The position numbers and the translations under genes were made by a program. From positions 20,443-84,442 of the forward strand of contig DDXW01000042.1 of NCBI GenBank assembly GCA_002347285.1: a stretch of 64,000 nucleotides of DNA, in the 5' to 3' direction. This DNA comes from Rhodocyclaceae bacterium UBA2250. Lineage in GTDB: Bacteria > Pseudomonadota > Gammaproteobacteria > Burkholderiales > Rhodocyclaceae. The notes beneath the pieces were generated by a model. It worked only from the letters and a program-made list of their open reading frames with translations. It searched no databases and was not told the origin of the DNA. This document shows positions 41,005 through 51,841 of the stretch, one piece after another (the first letter of the stretch is position 1; every line of letters begins with the position of its first letter).

Positions 41005-41379
41005 TCACCTTTTCAGCACGCCGAGCGCCAGTGCCAGCCAGGCGAGGATGAAGGCGCCGCCGCCGAAGGGCGTGACGGCGTGCAGCGCATGGAAGTCGGC
41101 CAGGCTGCGCAAGTAGAGGTTGCCGCTGAACAGCAGCGTACCGGCAATCATCAGCCAGCCGGCGGCAGTGATCCAGCGCGAGGCGAGGCGGTCGGCGAGC
41201 AGGCCGGCGACGAGCAGGCCCGGCGCGTGGAACTGCTGGTATTGCAAGGCGGTGCGGAACCAGGATTGGGACAGCTCGGGCAGATTGGCGAGCGCGTGGG
41301 CGCCGGCCGCGCCGAGCGCGACCGAGATTGCGGCGCTCAATGTGCCGCAGGTAAGGCACAGTTTGGCATTGAAGTTCAT
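41005..41379 (-). CDS. DUF423 family membrane protein
   Basis: Small integral membrane protein of 124 residues with four hydrophobic segments. Family signs are the start SAAISVALGAAGAHALANL, FRTALQYQQFHAPGLL and the end FGGGAFILAWLALALGVLKR. The function is unknown. The ATG at 41379 lies just downstream (minus strand) of a repeat hairpin that separates it from katG. Confidence 0.88.
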   Translation of the reverse strand: MNFNAKLCLTCGTLSAAISVALGAAGAHALANLPELSQSWFRTALQYQQFHAPGLLVAGLLADRLASRWITAAGWLMIAGTLLFSGNLYLRSLADFHALHAVTPFGGGAFILAWLALALGVLKR

Positions 41380-41384
41380 GGCTG

Positions 41385-41434
41385 AAAGTCGGCGCTGGCG
41401 GGGCGGCGCAGGATAGCGCACCGCCCCGCCAGTC
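41385..41434. repeat. Dispersed repeat copy 9 with opposing partial arm (hairpin)
   Basis: A full copy (22 of 23, 41385-41407) faces a partial inverted arm at about 41415-41427, forming a stem of at least 12 bp (CTGGCGGGGCGG/CCGCCCCGCCAG). It lies between the katG stop and the DUF423 start and probably ends katG transcripts. Confidence 0.75.
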
Positions 41435-41443
41435 AGACATGTT

Positions 41444-43705
<2,262 letters not shown>

Positions 43706-43759
43706 TTATCCCAAAAGCGGGCGTGAAGACAGCATAGGCAAACCCCGCCAATCAATCCA

Positions 43760-43796
43760 ATTGAATGACGGGATCGAATCGATCGCTAATAACTAT
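43760..43796. promoter_or_regulatory. Degenerate OxyR-type site upstream of katG
   Basis: Plus-strand tetramers ATTG-N7-GGAT-N7-ATCG-N7-CTAT match the OxyR spacing pattern at 12 of 16 bases. The location, about 70 bases before the leader frame, suits activation of katG. Confidence 0.45.
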
Positions 43797-43821
43797 CGCA
43801 CCGGCATTGCACCGGCGCGTT

Positions 43822-44214
43822 TCAGGCGGCGTCCAGGAGCGCTTTGGCCCAGCCTTCCATCGCTTCGTTGGCCGGCTTCATCGGCGCCTCGAGGAAGTTG
43901 ACGATGAACTTGTCGCCGCAGTCGGCGATGCCGATCGAGCGCGGCCGCACGGCGAGCACGTTGGGGTTCGGCAGCTGCAGGCCGAAGCAGAACACCAAGT
44001 TCTTGGCGGCCTTGATTTCGGGCGCGATGGCACCGCCGAGCTTGGTGGTATGCGCGTAATGGTCGAACTCGGCAATCCACGCCACCCGGCTGTCGGCGGC
44101 GATGGCGGTCTTGAGGCGTGCGACAACATCATCGATCGACTTGCAGGTGGTTTCCTGCTTGCCGATTTCGAGCACGAAAACCGGATATTTTTCCTGCAGC
44201 ATGATCTGTTTCAT
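43822..44214 (-). CDS. Conserved hypothetical protein (probably DUF6858 family)
   Basis: A 130-residue soluble protein of unknown role. Recognisable blocks are QEKYPVFVLEIGKQET, EFDHYAHTTKLGG, LAVRPRSIGIADCGDKFIVNFLEAPM and a final EAMEGWAKALL. I associate these with a small family found next to redox and sulfur genes, but cannot confirm its name here. It is the last of a minus-strand row with a thioredoxin-like protein and a NifX-like protein, which it follows by two bases. Confidence 0.7.
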   Translation of the reverse strand: MKQIMLQEKYPVFVLEIGKQETTCKSIDDVVARLKTAIAADSRVAWIAEFDHYAHTTKLGGAIAPEIKAAKNLVFCFGLQLPNPNVLAVRPRSIGIADCGDKFIVNFLEAPMKPANEAMEGWAKALLDAA

Positions 44215-44216
44215 GG

Positions 44217-44741
44217 TTATTCCTCAGAGTTGGGGGTGGGAGTGGCAAGGCGCTGCGCCAGCAGCTGTTCGAGCGCGCTTTCATTCTTGGCATAGTCGAT
44301 GGCGGCGAGCTTGCCCGCATCGAATGTCAGCAGGGTCACCGCCGCCTCCTGGCGCGGCAGGAAGGCGACCGGTCCCGCATCGCGGGCGAGCAGGATCGGG
44401 AAGGGCCGCGCGCGGAAACCCGGCAGCGCGAACATCGTCGTCACCAAGGACGGCATGCGGCTGATGTCGAACACCAGCGCGAGGCGGCCGGCGAGCACGG
44501 CATCCTTGTACGCCTTCTCGACGACATCCTGCGCCCAGTCACCGGGCTTGCGCTCGGCGGTGAAGAGTACGACCTGCAGTTTGTCGCCGGCGAGGCTGAC
44601 GACCTTGTCGTGCTGGTCGGACAGGGTCAGGCCCGGCCAGGGCGCGCCGGTCTCCGGTGGAGCGGCTCCGGCGACAAGGCACTGGAAGGCCAATGCCAGT
44701 GCCAGCAGCCCCCGGCTCAATGGGCGCAGCCGCAGCCGCAT
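44217..44741 (-). CDS. Exported thioredoxin-fold-like protein without CxxC
   Basis: A protein of 174 residues with a signal peptide (LLALALAFQCLVAGA). The remaining sequence (LTLSDQHDKVVSLAGDKLQVVLFTAERKPGDWAQ) looks like a thioredoxin or peroxiredoxin fold, but there is no CxxC, so it is not a classical oxidoreductase. It overlaps the NifX-like gene by 25 bases. The function is not known; a periplasmic binding or chaperone role would fit. Confidence 0.65.
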   Translation of the reverse strand: MRLRLRPLSRGLLALALAFQCLVAGAAPPETGAPWPGLTLSDQHDKVVSLAGDKLQVVLFTAERKPGDWAQDVVEKAYKDAVLAGRLALVFDISRMPSLVTTMFALPGFRARPFPILLARDAGPVAFLPRQEAAVTLLTFDAGKLAAIDYAKNESALEQLLAQRLATPTPNSEE

Positions 44742-45121
44742 GCGTGCCCGCCGTGGTGTTCGCCGTGACCGTGATCGTGTGGCGCGGGTGATTTGAGGCA
44801 GCCGGCGAGAAAGGCATGCACTGCGGCTTCCGGGTCCGTTTCCGCCGTCGCGACGACGCGCACACCGCGCCGCGCCATGCGGCGCACGAAGCCCTCTCCC
44901 GAGCTGGCGGTGATCAGGATATCCGTTGCGTCGAGCGGATGCGGCAGGCGATCGTCGAATTCGTGCATGGCCATTTCCCTGGGGAGGTCGAGCCGATCCG
45001 CTTCCCTGACCGACATGTCCGCGGCGACTTCAAAGACGAGGAAACGCCGCGCCTTGCCGGCATGACCGGTGACGGTGCGGAAATTCTGGCTGGAAACGGC
45101 GATGAGGGTAGTTGCATTCAT
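44717..45121 (-). CDS. NifX/NifB-C-terminal-like protein with metal-binding tail
   Basis: A 134-residue protein of the dinitrogenase iron-molybdenum cofactor family, with VSSQNFRTVTGHAGKARRFLVFEV near the start and DILITASSGEGFVRRMARRGVRVVATAE in the second half. These folds bind Fe-S or Mo-Fe cofactors in and outside nitrogen fixation. The tail is very rich in His and Cys (HDHGHGEHHGGHACGCGCAH), suggesting metal binding. No nif genes are in the window. It overlaps the downstream thioredoxin-like gene and sits 16 bases after the Rieske gene. Confidence 0.75.
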   Translation of the reverse strand: MNATTLIAVSSQNFRTVTGHAGKARRFLVFEVAADMSVREADRLDLPREMAMHEFDDRLPHPLDATDILITASSGEGFVRRMARRGVRVVATAETDPEAAVHAFLAGCLKSPAPHDHGHGEHHGGHACGCGCAH

Positions 45122-45137
45122 GTCAGTGTTTCTCCTT

Positions 45138-45755
45138 TTAGGCGATGGAGCTGTCCTCCCCGATCAGCAGGCGCGTTTCGGCCAGGTACTGGTGGGAAGG
45201 AATCTCCAGATTGGTGGGTGCCGGCATGTTCTTCAATACCCGGCCGGCCAAGTCGAACTGGGAGCCATGACAGGGGCAGAAGAAGCCGCCGTCCCAGTCG
45301 GGCGACATGCCCTGCGTTGCGCCCGCCTGGAATTTCTCCGTCGGCGAGCAGCCCAGATGCGTGCAGATGCCGATGGCGATGAAGATCTCCGGCTTGATCG
45401 AGCGATGCTCGTTGGTCGCGTACGCCGGCTGCTGAGGCTTGGCGGATGCCGGGTCGGCGAGCTTGGGCGCCACTTTCTTCAGTGTCGCCAGCATTTCCGG
45501 GGTGCGATGGACGATCCACACCGGTTTGCCGCGCCACTCGACCGTCATCATCTCGCAGGGCGCGAGCTTGGCGATATCGACCTCGACCGGAGCACCGGCG
45601 GCGCGTGCGCGTTCCGAAGGGGAAAAGCTCGCCACGAACGGCACGGCGACGGCCAAGCCTGCTGCTGCTGCGGCGGCGCTGGTGGCAAACAGAAGCTGTC
45701 GACGCTTGGGATCGATCGCTCCCATGCATTGGCAGGAGGCGGTGCAGGCGTTCAT
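45138..45755 (-). CDS. Rieske iron-sulfur protein, orphan (PetA-like)
   Basis: Resembles the Rieske subunit of ubiquinol-cytochrome c reductase. The [2Fe-2S] ligands lie in CTHLGC and CPCHGSQF, and a hydrophobic N-terminal anchor (QLLFATSAAAAAAGLAVAVPF) follows DPKRR. The 205-residue length and the end NLEIPSHQYLAETRLLIGED are normal. No petB or petC follows, so it may serve another complex or supplement a bc1 elsewhere. The extreme N-terminus has three Cys (MNACTASCQC), unusual for PetA; the ATG at 45755 is the most likely start but an internal ATG at 45725 would remove that segment. Confidence 0.85.
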   Translation of the reverse strand: MNACTASCQCMGAIDPKRRQLLFATSAAAAAAGLAVAVPFVASFSPSERARAAGAPVEVDIAKLAPCEMMTVEWRGKPVWIVHRTPEMLATLKKVAPKLADPASAKPQQPAYATNEHRSIKPEIFIAIGICTHLGCSPTEKFQAGATQGMSPDWDGGFFCPCHGSQFDLAGRVLKNMPAPTNLEIPSHQYLAETRLLIGEDSSIA

Positions 45756-45965
45756 GGATGGAATCCCTGTTGATGGTGCGTCATGACACTCAAGGAACGT
45801 ACCACCTGCTGAACCACAAGACGATAATTCTATGTCGATGAAAAATAACAAAAACTTTTTTTTCTGGCACTCCCCTAAATAATGCATGTCAGATATGACA
45901 GTATTTCATGGCGGAATACTGTCAATATGACACTAATTGCAGCATGCGTAAAAATAGCTTGCGCT

Positions 45966-46002
45966 TGAGAACGATTCTTATATACACTAAGAACTATTCT
46001 CA
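45966..46002. promoter_or_regulatory. Two Fur-type boxes upstream of hemP
   Basis: TGAGAACGATTCTTA (45966-45980) and TAAGAACTATTCTCA (45988-46002) match the TGAGAATGATTCTCA form of the Fur box at 13 and 12 of 15 bases. They occupy the start-proximal part of the 266-base gap between the Rieske gene and hemP, which otherwise shows no gene. Confidence 0.7.
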
Positions 46003-46021
46003 CTATTGAATGGTGGCGTTC

Positions 46022-46222
46022 ATGAGTGCTCAAGTGATCCGCCGGTCTGCTCCGCTGGAGGGCAGCCGCGCCCAGGCCAAGCTGGCGGACAAGGTGGCTG
46101 CCGCGCATTCGCTCGACACCGGCGTGCTGTTCGCTGGCAGCAGCGAGGTCGTCATCATGCATGGCCCCGAGATCTACCGCCTGCGCCTGACCCGCCAGAA
46201 CAAGCTGATCCTGACAAAATAG
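46022..46222 (+). CDS. hemP: Hemin uptake protein HemP
   Basis: Small protein of about 66 residues of the HemP family, tied to haem uptake and its control in betaproteobacteria. The C-terminal signature is [24 protein letters not shown], the conserved part of the family. It lies behind two Fur boxes and directly before bfd and bacterioferritin, typical iron-regulated company. ATG 46022 has GGTGG eight bases upstream; an earlier ATG at 46010 has no ribosome site. Its exact action is unresolved in the family. Confidence 0.88.
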   Translation: MSAQVIRRSAPLEGSRAQAKLADKVAAAHSLDTGVLFAGSSEVVIMHGPEIYRLRLTRQNKLILTK

Positions 46223-46234
46223 GAGAGCCGCATC

Positions 46235-46444
46235 ATGTACGTCTGCGTCTGCCATGCCGTGACCGAACGCGATATCGAAGGTGCCGTTGCCGGCGGCTGC
46301 TGTTCGCTGCGACAATTGCGCGAGCAGCTCGGCGTCGGCAGCACCTGCGGCCGCTGCACGCGCTGCGCCCGCGAGGCGATGCAGGACTCGCTGCAGCCGC
46401 GGGTTTCCCCAACCGGCATGGCGCTGCGAGCCGCAGCGGCTTGA
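46235..46444 (+). CDS. bfd: Bacterioferritin-associated ferredoxin Bfd
   Basis: A [2Fe-2S] protein that reduces iron stored in bacterioferritin so that it can leave. Cys ligands fit the family pattern [21 protein letters not shown] with CGRCTRC near residue 38, giving a C-x-C ... C-x2-C layout. The length of 69 residues is normal. AGGAG at 46223-46227 precedes it. It sits between hemP and bfr. Confidence 0.93.
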   Translation: MYVCVCHAVTERDIEGAVAGGCCSLRQLREQLGVGSTCGRCTRCAREAMQDSLQPRVSPTGMALRAAAA

Positions 46445-46458
46445 ACAGGAGAGCGCAC

Positions 46459-47190
46459 ATGAAAGGCGACAAGAAAGTCATCCAGCTGCTCAACAAGTGT
46501 CTGGTCAATGAACTGACCGCGATCAACCAGTACTTCCTGCATGCGCGCATGTACAAGAACTGGGGCTTCAACGCGCTCGGCAAGCACGAGTACGAGGAGT
46601 CGATCGAGGAGATGCACCACGCCGACAAGCTGATCAAGCGCGTGCTGTTCCTCGAAGGACTGCCCAACCTGCAGGCACTCAACAAGCTGCTGATCGGCGA
46701 GAGCGTGCCGGAATGCCTGGCCGGCGACCTCAAGCTCGAGCACGGCGCGCACGCCGACACCAAGGCCGCGCTGGCGCATTGCGAGGAAGTGAAGGACTAT
46801 GTCTCGCGCGACATCCTGCAGGACATTCTCGACGACACCGAGGAGCACATCGACTATCTCGAAACGCAGCTCGAACTGATCGAGAAGGTCGGCTTGCAGA
46901 ACTACCTGCAAACGCAGATGACCGATCTTTACCTGCCGCACGTCGCCTCCTATCTGTTTCCGGCCTGGATCAACGCGCTCGGCAATTCGTGGCGCGTGGT
47001 GGTGATGGCCGAGTTGCTCTCCTCGGCCGACGGCATCGGCGCGGCGCTGGCGGTGTCGCGCAGCCAGCTCGAAATGGAAGCCACGCTGACCTGGATCGCC
47101 GCCGTGGTGCTGTCGCTGCTGGCCGTCGAATACCTGCTGCTGGAGCCGGTCAAGCGTGAAGTGGAACGTTGGCGGGAGACGGAAAGATGA
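46459..47190 (+). CDS. bfr: Bacterioferritin fused to an ABC permease C-terminus
   Basis: Residues 1-154 are bacterioferritin, the iron-storage shell subunit. The ferroxidase-type residues E18, E51, H54, E94 and H130 and the haem Met52 are visible. Position 127, Glu in E. coli Bfr, is Thr here. From about residue 155 the frame continues into 89 residues ([15 protein letters not shown]...[10 protein letters not shown]...[13 protein letters not shown]) that match the last helices of a nitrate/sulfonate/taurine-type ABC permease. Ordinary Bfr stops near 155-160. So the frame is a chimera, joined near 46921. nnrS overlaps the end by ATGA. Either a real deletion fused two operons or the assembly is wrong here. 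AGGAGAG precedes the start. Confidence 0.8.
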   Translation: MKGDKKVIQLLNKCLVNELTAINQYFLHARMYKNWGFNALGKHEYEESIEEMHHADKLIKRVLFLEGLPNLQALNKLLIGESVPECLAGDLKLEHGAHADTKAALAHCEEVKDYVSRDILQDILDDTEEHIDYLETQLELIEKVGLQNYLQTQMTDLYLPHVASYLFPAWINALGNSWRVVVMAELLSSADGIGAALAVSRSQLEMEATLTWIAAVVLSLLAVEYLLLEPVKREVERWRETER

Positions 47191-48497
47191 GTCTTCGACT
47201 GTGCGGTGCAAGCGGGGGACAACGTGATCGGCCTCGCGCGGCCGGCGGTCCGCAAAGGCCTGGCATGCTGACCGCCTCGTTGCGCGGCATCGCGTCGCTG
47301 CGCCATCCGCTCTGGATGTGCGGCCTGCGCCCCTTCTTCCTGTTCGCCGCCCTGTCCGCTCCGCTGTTCATGGCGGCCTGGAGTCTGTTTTTGTCAGTCG
47401 GCCTGCCGTTGCCCGCAGTCGCCGGCGGCCCCTTCGTCTGGCATGCGCACGAACTGCTGTTTGGCTTCGCGCTGGCAGCGATGGCCGGCTTCCTGCTCAC
47501 CGTCGTGCCCGAGTTCGCCGGCGGCGACGATTTCACCGCGATACCCGTGCGCCGGCTCGCCGCGCTCTGGCTGTTCGGCCGAGCCGCGTTCTGGACTTCC
47601 GGCCTGTACGGCAACGCCGCGCTGGCGCTGGCGGGCGTCGCGCATCTGGCCCTGCTCGGCGGACTGGCGCTGCTGGCCGCGCCGCGCCTGTGGCGCGATC
47701 CGGAGCGCAAGCATCTGGCCTTCCTCTGGGCGCTGACGGGCTTCGCCGTCTGCATCGCCGGCTTCTACTTCGACGCGCTGCGCGGCGAGCATCCCGCCCG
47801 CTGGCTGCACGCCGCCCTCGGCATGTTCATGATGCTGATCATCGTCGCCATGAGCCGCATCTCGATGCGCATCGTCAATCACGCGATCGAGGAAGCCGGC
47901 ATAGTGGGAATCGAATACCGCGCCCGGCCGCCCCGGCGCAATCTGGCGATCTTCTGCATCGGACTCTATACGGCGGCCGAATTCCTCGCGCCCGGCGCGC
48001 GCCTCGGCGGCTGGCTGGCGCTGGCCGCCGCCGGCGCGCTGTTCAACCTGATGAACGACTGGCACGTCGGCCGGGCGCTGCTGCGCCAGCGGCCGCTGAT
48101 GCTCTACTGCGTCTATGTCGCCATGGCGGCGGGCTATGCGGTCATGGGGCTGTCGCTCGTGTTCGAGACAGGAGCATTCAGCGCTGGCCGCCATCTGCTC
48201 ACCGTCGGCGCCCTGGGGCTGGCCATCTACGCGGTGATGGGCATCGCCGGCCGCGCCCATTGCGGCATGCCGTTCGAGACGCGGCGCTGGCTGCCGGCCG
48301 GTGCGCTGCTGCTGGTCGCCGCCGCCGTCGTGCGTGCCGCCTCTGCGTGGCCCGGCGCGGACGCACAGGCATTGCTGGTGGCCGCCGGCCTGCTGTGGAC
48401 CGCGGCCTACGGCCTGTTCGCCTGGCACATGGCGCCGCTGTTCCTCGCGCCGCGCGCCGACGGACGCTTCGGCTGCAAGGGCACCGCCATTCCCTGA
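47187..48497 (+). CDS. nnrS: NnrS family haem/copper-containing membrane protein
   Basis: Membrane protein of 436 residues with about 12 hydrophobic segments, linked to nitric-oxide stress and denitrification. The conserved [74 protein letters not shown] and a final [23 protein letters not shown] segment with His ligands are visible. The ATG at 47187 overlaps the previous stop (ATGA), so it was presumably co-transcribed with the permease whose tail remains. A longer in-frame start at 47169 has no support. Confidence 0.9.
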   Translation: MSLRLCGASGGQRDRPRAAGGPQRPGMLTASLRGIASLRHPLWMCGLRPFFLFAALSAPLFMAAWSLFLSVGLPLPAVAGGPFVWHAHELLFGFALAAMAGFLLTVVPEFAGGDDFTAIPVRRLAALWLFGRAAFWTSGLYGNAALALAGVAHLALLGGLALLAAPRLWRDPERKHLAFLWALTGFAVCIAGFYFDALRGEHPARWLHAALGMFMMLIIVAMSRISMRIVNHAIEEAGIVGIEYRARPPRRNLAIFCIGLYTAAEFLAPGARLGGWLALAAAGALFNLMNDWHVGRALLRQRPLMLYCVYVAMAAGYAVMGLSLVFETGAFSAGRHLLTVGALGLAIYAVMGIAGRAHCGMPFETRRWLPAGALLLVAAAVVRAASAWPGADAQALLVAAGLLWTAAYGLFAWHMAPLFLAPRADGRFGCKGTAIP

Positions 48498-48529
48498 CCC
48501 CCACGAAAAAAATAGTCGCATCAGAAAAA

Positions 48530-48561
48530 TTGTTTTATTATGAGAATGATTCTCATATAAT
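48530..48561 (+). promoter_or_regulatory. Fur box and promoter of the barrel-feoAB unit
   Basis: TGAGAATGATTCTCA, a perfect 15-bp palindrome of the Fur type, is at 48541-48555. It is directly followed by a -10 TATAAT (48556-48561). A weak -35 such as TTTTAT (48533-48538, spacing 17) fits. The box fills the spacer, so iron-loaded Fur would block the promoter. Confidence 0.85.
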
Positions 48562-48598
48562 ATAGCACTGCATTATCGTTTGCCACGTGGAGAAGTTC

Positions 48599-49300
48599 AT
48601 GAAGAAACAGATACAGCATTTCGCCCTGGTCGCCGCGCTGTCATGCCTGACCGCCCTCCCGGCGCATGCCGAGCCGCCGATGAACGTCGACGACGCCGGC
48701 ACGCTCGGCAAGGGCGGCCTGAAGGTCGAGGGCGTCCTGGGCCGCGACGACAAGGAGCGCGGCGGCGAGCTGGTGTTCGGCTTCGCGCCGGTCGATGACG
48801 TCGAGATCGGCATTTCCGTCGCGCGCGCCACCGACCATGATCCCGATCCTTCCTCCAAGCTGCGCGGCACCGGCATCGGCGTCAAGTGGGTGCCGATCCA
48901 GAACGAGTCCGGCTGGTCGCTCGGCGCCAGCTTCGGTTACGGCCATACGCGGGTGAATGAGCGTTCGGCGCCGGACAAGTTCACCGAGAAGGAGTACGCC
49001 TTCTCCGGCCTTGCCACCTACCGTTTCGAGCCAGGCCAGGTCGTGCACCTGAACCTCGGCGCGACGCGGGTCAAGGCGCAGGGGGACAGCGATAGCGTCG
49101 GCACCTGGGGAGCGGGCTACGAGCATCCCCTCGCGGAAAACCTCAAGCTGACGGCGGAAATCTTCGGCGAGGAACATGCCGGACCGGACAAGGCGATCGG
49201 CCTGCGCTACGAGATTTTCGAAGGCTTCAAGGTCTCCGGCGCGGTCGGACGCGGCAACGACCGCAGCTTCGGCCAGGTCGGCTTTTCCTGGGAATTCTGA
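48599..49300 (+). CDS. Exported beta-barrel-like protein, Fur-linked, before feoAB
   Basis: Protein of 233 residues with a cleavable signal (KKQIQHFALVAALSCLTALPAHA). The mature part is rich in alternating polar and hydrophobic residues with aromatic ends, ending GRGNDRSFGQVGFSWEF; a terminal Phe is typical of outer membrane barrels. I do not recognise a named family. It is the first gene behind a Fur-box promoter, 45 bases before feoA, so it may serve ferrous iron entry or be a Fur-controlled envelope protein. GTGGAG precedes the ATG at 48599. A repeat copy begins right at its stop. Confidence 0.8.
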   Translation: MKKQIQHFALVAALSCLTALPAHAEPPMNVDDAGTLGKGGLKVEGVLGRDDKERGGELVFGFAPVDDVEIGISVARATDHDPDPSSKLRGTGIGVKWVPIQNESGWSLGASFGYGHTRVNERSAPDKFTEKEYAFSGLATYRFEPGQVVHLNLGATRVKAQGDSDSVGTWGAGYEHPLAENLKLTAEIFGEEHAGPDKAIGLRYEIFEGFKVSGAVGRGNDRSFGQVGFSWEF

Positions 49301-49323
49301 AAACTCGGCGCTGGCGGGGCGGC
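49301..49323 (+). repeat. Dispersed 23-bp repeat, copy 10
   Basis: Exact G-variant consensus, starting at the base after the barrel gene's TGA. It separates that gene from feoA by 45 bases in total. Confidence 0.88.
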
Positions 49324-49345
49324 CCCGCATGAAAGGACGGACATC

Positions 49346-49576
49346 ATGACGACACTCGGCGAACTCAAGGCGGGCGAAAGCGCCCGCGTTGCCGGATTCA
49401 CGGTCGATGACGCAGGATATCGACAGCAACTGCTGGCGCTCGGGCTGACGCCGGGAGCGCGGGTCGACGTCGTGCGCTTCGCTCCGCTCGGCGACCCGAT
49501 GCAAATCAGCGTGCGCGGCTCGGCCCTGTTTCTGCGCAAGGCCGACGCCAGCGTCATCCGCGTGGAGAAACTGTGA
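49346..49576 (+). CDS. feoA: Ferrous iron transport protein A
   Basis: Small SH3-like cytoplasmic protein needed for FeoB-dependent Fe(II) uptake. The 76-residue sequence (TTLGELKAGESARVAGF, LLALGLTPGARVDVVRF, GDPMQISVRGSALFLRKADAS) is a clear FeoA. AAAGGACGG precedes the ATG at 49346. Its stop overlaps the feoB start (TGATG). Confidence 0.96.
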   Translation: MTTLGELKAGESARVAGFTVDDAGYRQQLLALGLTPGARVDVVRFAPLGDPMQISVRGSALFLRKADASVIRVEKL

Positions 49577-51798
49577 TGGCGATCGACTACCGCATCGCCC
49601 TGGTCGGCAACCCGAACTGCGGCAAGACCACCCTGTTCAACGCGCTCACCGGCGCCCGCCACCGCGTCGGCAACTGGCCGGGCGTCACCGTCGAAAAGAA
49701 AAGCGGCGAATACGGCCATGACGGCGCGACCATCGAGGTCGTCGACCTGCCGGGGACCTATTCGCTCGACGCGCATCAGGTCTCGCTCGACGAGCGCGTC
49801 GCCCACGACTACATCGCCGGCGGCGAGGCCGACCTGATCGTCAACATCATCGACGCCTCGAACCTGGAGCGCAATTTGTATCTGACCACGCAGCTGGCGG
49901 CGATGGACGTGCCGATGCTGGTGGCGCTCAACATGGTCGATGTCGCCGCAGCGAAAGGTCAGCCGGTCGATGCCGCCGCGCTGGAACGGCAGATCGGCTG
50001 CCCGGTGGTGCCGATCGTCGCGGCGAAGGGCGTCGGCGTCGATGCGCTCAAGGCCGCCGCGCACGAGGCCGCCGCGCGCAAGCCCAAATGCGACCCCACC
50101 GCCGTCGTCCCGGCCACTGCCGCGCAGGACGACATCGCCGTGGCCACGGCCCGTTACGCCAACGCCAGCCGCATCGCCGGCGTCGCGCTGAAAAACGCCG
50201 CCCCCGCGGCGCATCCGCTCACCGAGCGCATCGACGGCCTGGTGCTGCACCGCTGGCTCGGCGTGCCGATCTTCCTGCTGCTGATGTATCTGATGTTCAT
50301 GTTCACCATCAACTTCGGCGGCGCCTTCATCGACTTCTTCGACCAGGCGGCCGGCGCGCTGTTCGTCGATGGCTTCGGCGCACTGCTCGGCGGCCTCGGC
50401 GCGCCCGAATGGCTGTCCGTGCTGCTCGCCAAGGGTATCGGCGGCGGCATCCAGACGGTGGCCACCTTCATCCCGGTGATCGGCTTCCTCTACCTGTTCC
50501 TCTCGGTGCTCGAGGATTCCGGCTACATGGCGCGCGCCGCCTTCGTCATGGACCGCCTGATGCGCGCCATCGGCCTGCCCGGCAAGTCCTTCGTGCCGCT
50601 GGTGGTCGGCTTCGGCTGCAACGTGCCGGCCATCATGGCGACGCGCACGCTGGAACGCCGCCGCGACCGCCTGATGACCATGGCCATGGCGCCGTTCATG
50701 TCCTGCGGCGCGCGCCTGCCCGTGTATGTGCTGTTCGCCGCCGCGTTCTTCCCGACCAACGCGCAGAATGTCGTCTTCGGTCTCTATCTGATCGGCATTC
50801 TGGCCGCCGTCGGCACCGGCCTGGTCCTCAAGCATTCGCTGCTCACCGGCAAGCCGACGCCCTATGTCATGGAACTGCCGCCCTACCATGTGCCGACCCT
50901 GCGCGGGGTCTTCATCCACAGCTGGGACCGCCTCAAAGGCTTCATCGTCGGGGCCGGCCGCATCATCGTGCCGATGGTGCTGGTGCTCAACTTCCTCAAT
51001 GCGGTCGGCAGCGACGGCACCAGGTTCACGTTCGGCAACGAAGACAGCGACAAGTCGGTGCTGGCCGAAGTCGGCCGGGCAATCTCGCCGGCCTTCGCGC
51101 CGCTGGGCCTCAATGCAGAGAATTGGCCGGCCGCCGTCGGCATCTTTACCGGCATCCTGGCCAAGGAGGCAGTGGTCGGCACCCTCGACGCCACCTACTC
51201 GGCACTGGCGGAAAGCGATGCCGCGGCCGCTGGCGAGGAGCCCGGGGAAGAAAAGGCCTTCAGCCTCGGTGTCGCTCTTTCCGCCGCCTTTGCCACTATT
51301 CCGGAAAACCTCGTCGAAGCGCTCGGCAAGTGGGCCGACCCGGTCGGGCTCGGCGTCGGCGACCTCTCCGATCAGGAAGCCGTGGCTGCGGAGCAGGAGG
51401 TGTCGGCCGACACCTTCGGCGCGATGGCCGCCCGCTTCGACGGTGCGGCCGGCGCCTTCGCCTACCTGCTGTTCATCCTGCTCTACACGCCCTGTACGGC
51501 GGCGCTGGCGGCGGTGTATCAGGAAAGCGGCATGCGCTGGATGCTGTTCGTCGGCGGCTGGACGTTCGGTCTCGCCTACGGCATGGCCACCCTGTGGTAT
51601 CAGATCGCCAACTTCGGACGCGATCCGCTGGCGGCCTCGATCTGGGTCGGCCTCGTCGGCGCGAGCTTCGCCGCCGCCTTGATTGCCATGCGCCGCTATG
51701 GAGAACGTCATCGCGAGACCTTCATCCTCTTGAATCCGGCGACGGCGACGGCAGGCGGCTGCGGTAGCTGCAGCAAGTCGGCCGGCTGCGGGCGTTGA
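49576..51798 (+). CDS. feoB: Ferrous iron transport protein B
   Basis: Large inner-membrane Fe(II) transporter with an N-terminal G domain. G1 is GNPNCGKTTLFNALTG near residue 9, G3 is DLPGTYSLD, and G4 is NMVD. A membrane domain follows with YMARAAFVMDRLMRAIGLPGKSFVPLVVGFGCNVPAIMATRTLE and a second half repeat. The C-terminus ends with a Cys-rich cap (GGCGSCSKSAGCGR). The length of 740 residues is normal. The ATG at 49576 is used; GTG at 49573 would add one residue. Fur control from the upstream promoter is likely. Confidence 0.97.
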   Translation: MAIDYRIALVGNPNCGKTTLFNALTGARHRVGNWPGVTVEKKSGEYGHDGATIEVVDLPGTYSLDAHQVSLDERVAHDYIAGGEADLIVNIIDASNLERNLYLTTQLAAMDVPMLVALNMVDVAAAKGQPVDAAALERQIGCPVVPIVAAKGVGVDALKAAAHEAAARKPKCDPTAVVPATAAQDDIAVATARYANASRIAGVALKNAAPAAHPLTERIDGLVLHRWLGVPIFLLLMYLMFMFTINFGGAFIDFFDQAAGALFVDGFGALLGGLGAPEWLSVLLAKGIGGGIQTVATFIPVIGFLYLFLSVLEDSGYMARAAFVMDRLMRAIGLPGKSFVPLVVGFGCNVPAIMATRTLERRRDRLMTMAMAPFMSCGARLPVYVLFAAAFFPTNAQNVVFGLYLIGILAAVGTGLVLKHSLLTGKPTPYVMELPPYHVPTLRGVFIHSWDRLKGFIVGAGRIIVPMVLVLNFLNAVGSDGTRFTFGNEDSDKSVLAEVGRAISPAFAPLGLNAENWPAAVGIFTGILAKEAVVGTLDATYSALAESDAAAAGEEPGEEKAFSLGVALSAAFATIPENLVEALGKWADPVGLGVGDLSDQEAVAAEQEVSADTFGAMAARFDGAAGAFAYLLFILLYTPCTAALAAVYQESGMRWMLFVGGWTFGLAYGMATLWYQIANFGRDPLAASIWVGLVGASFAAALIAMRRYGERHRETFILLNPATATAGGCGSCSKSAGCGR

Positions 51799-51841
51799 AG
51801 CCGTGCCGCAGCAGATCGATACCCTGAAACAAGGAGCCACG

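Noticed and set aside
44717..45121. Evidence for nitrogen fixation from the NifX-like gene
   Set aside because: The family occurs widely without nitrogenase and no nif structural gene is in the window.
46006..46458. Frame extending bacterioferritin upstream through hemP and bfd
   Set aside because: hemP and bfd are clear in other frames and bfr has its own AGGAG and ATG at 46459.
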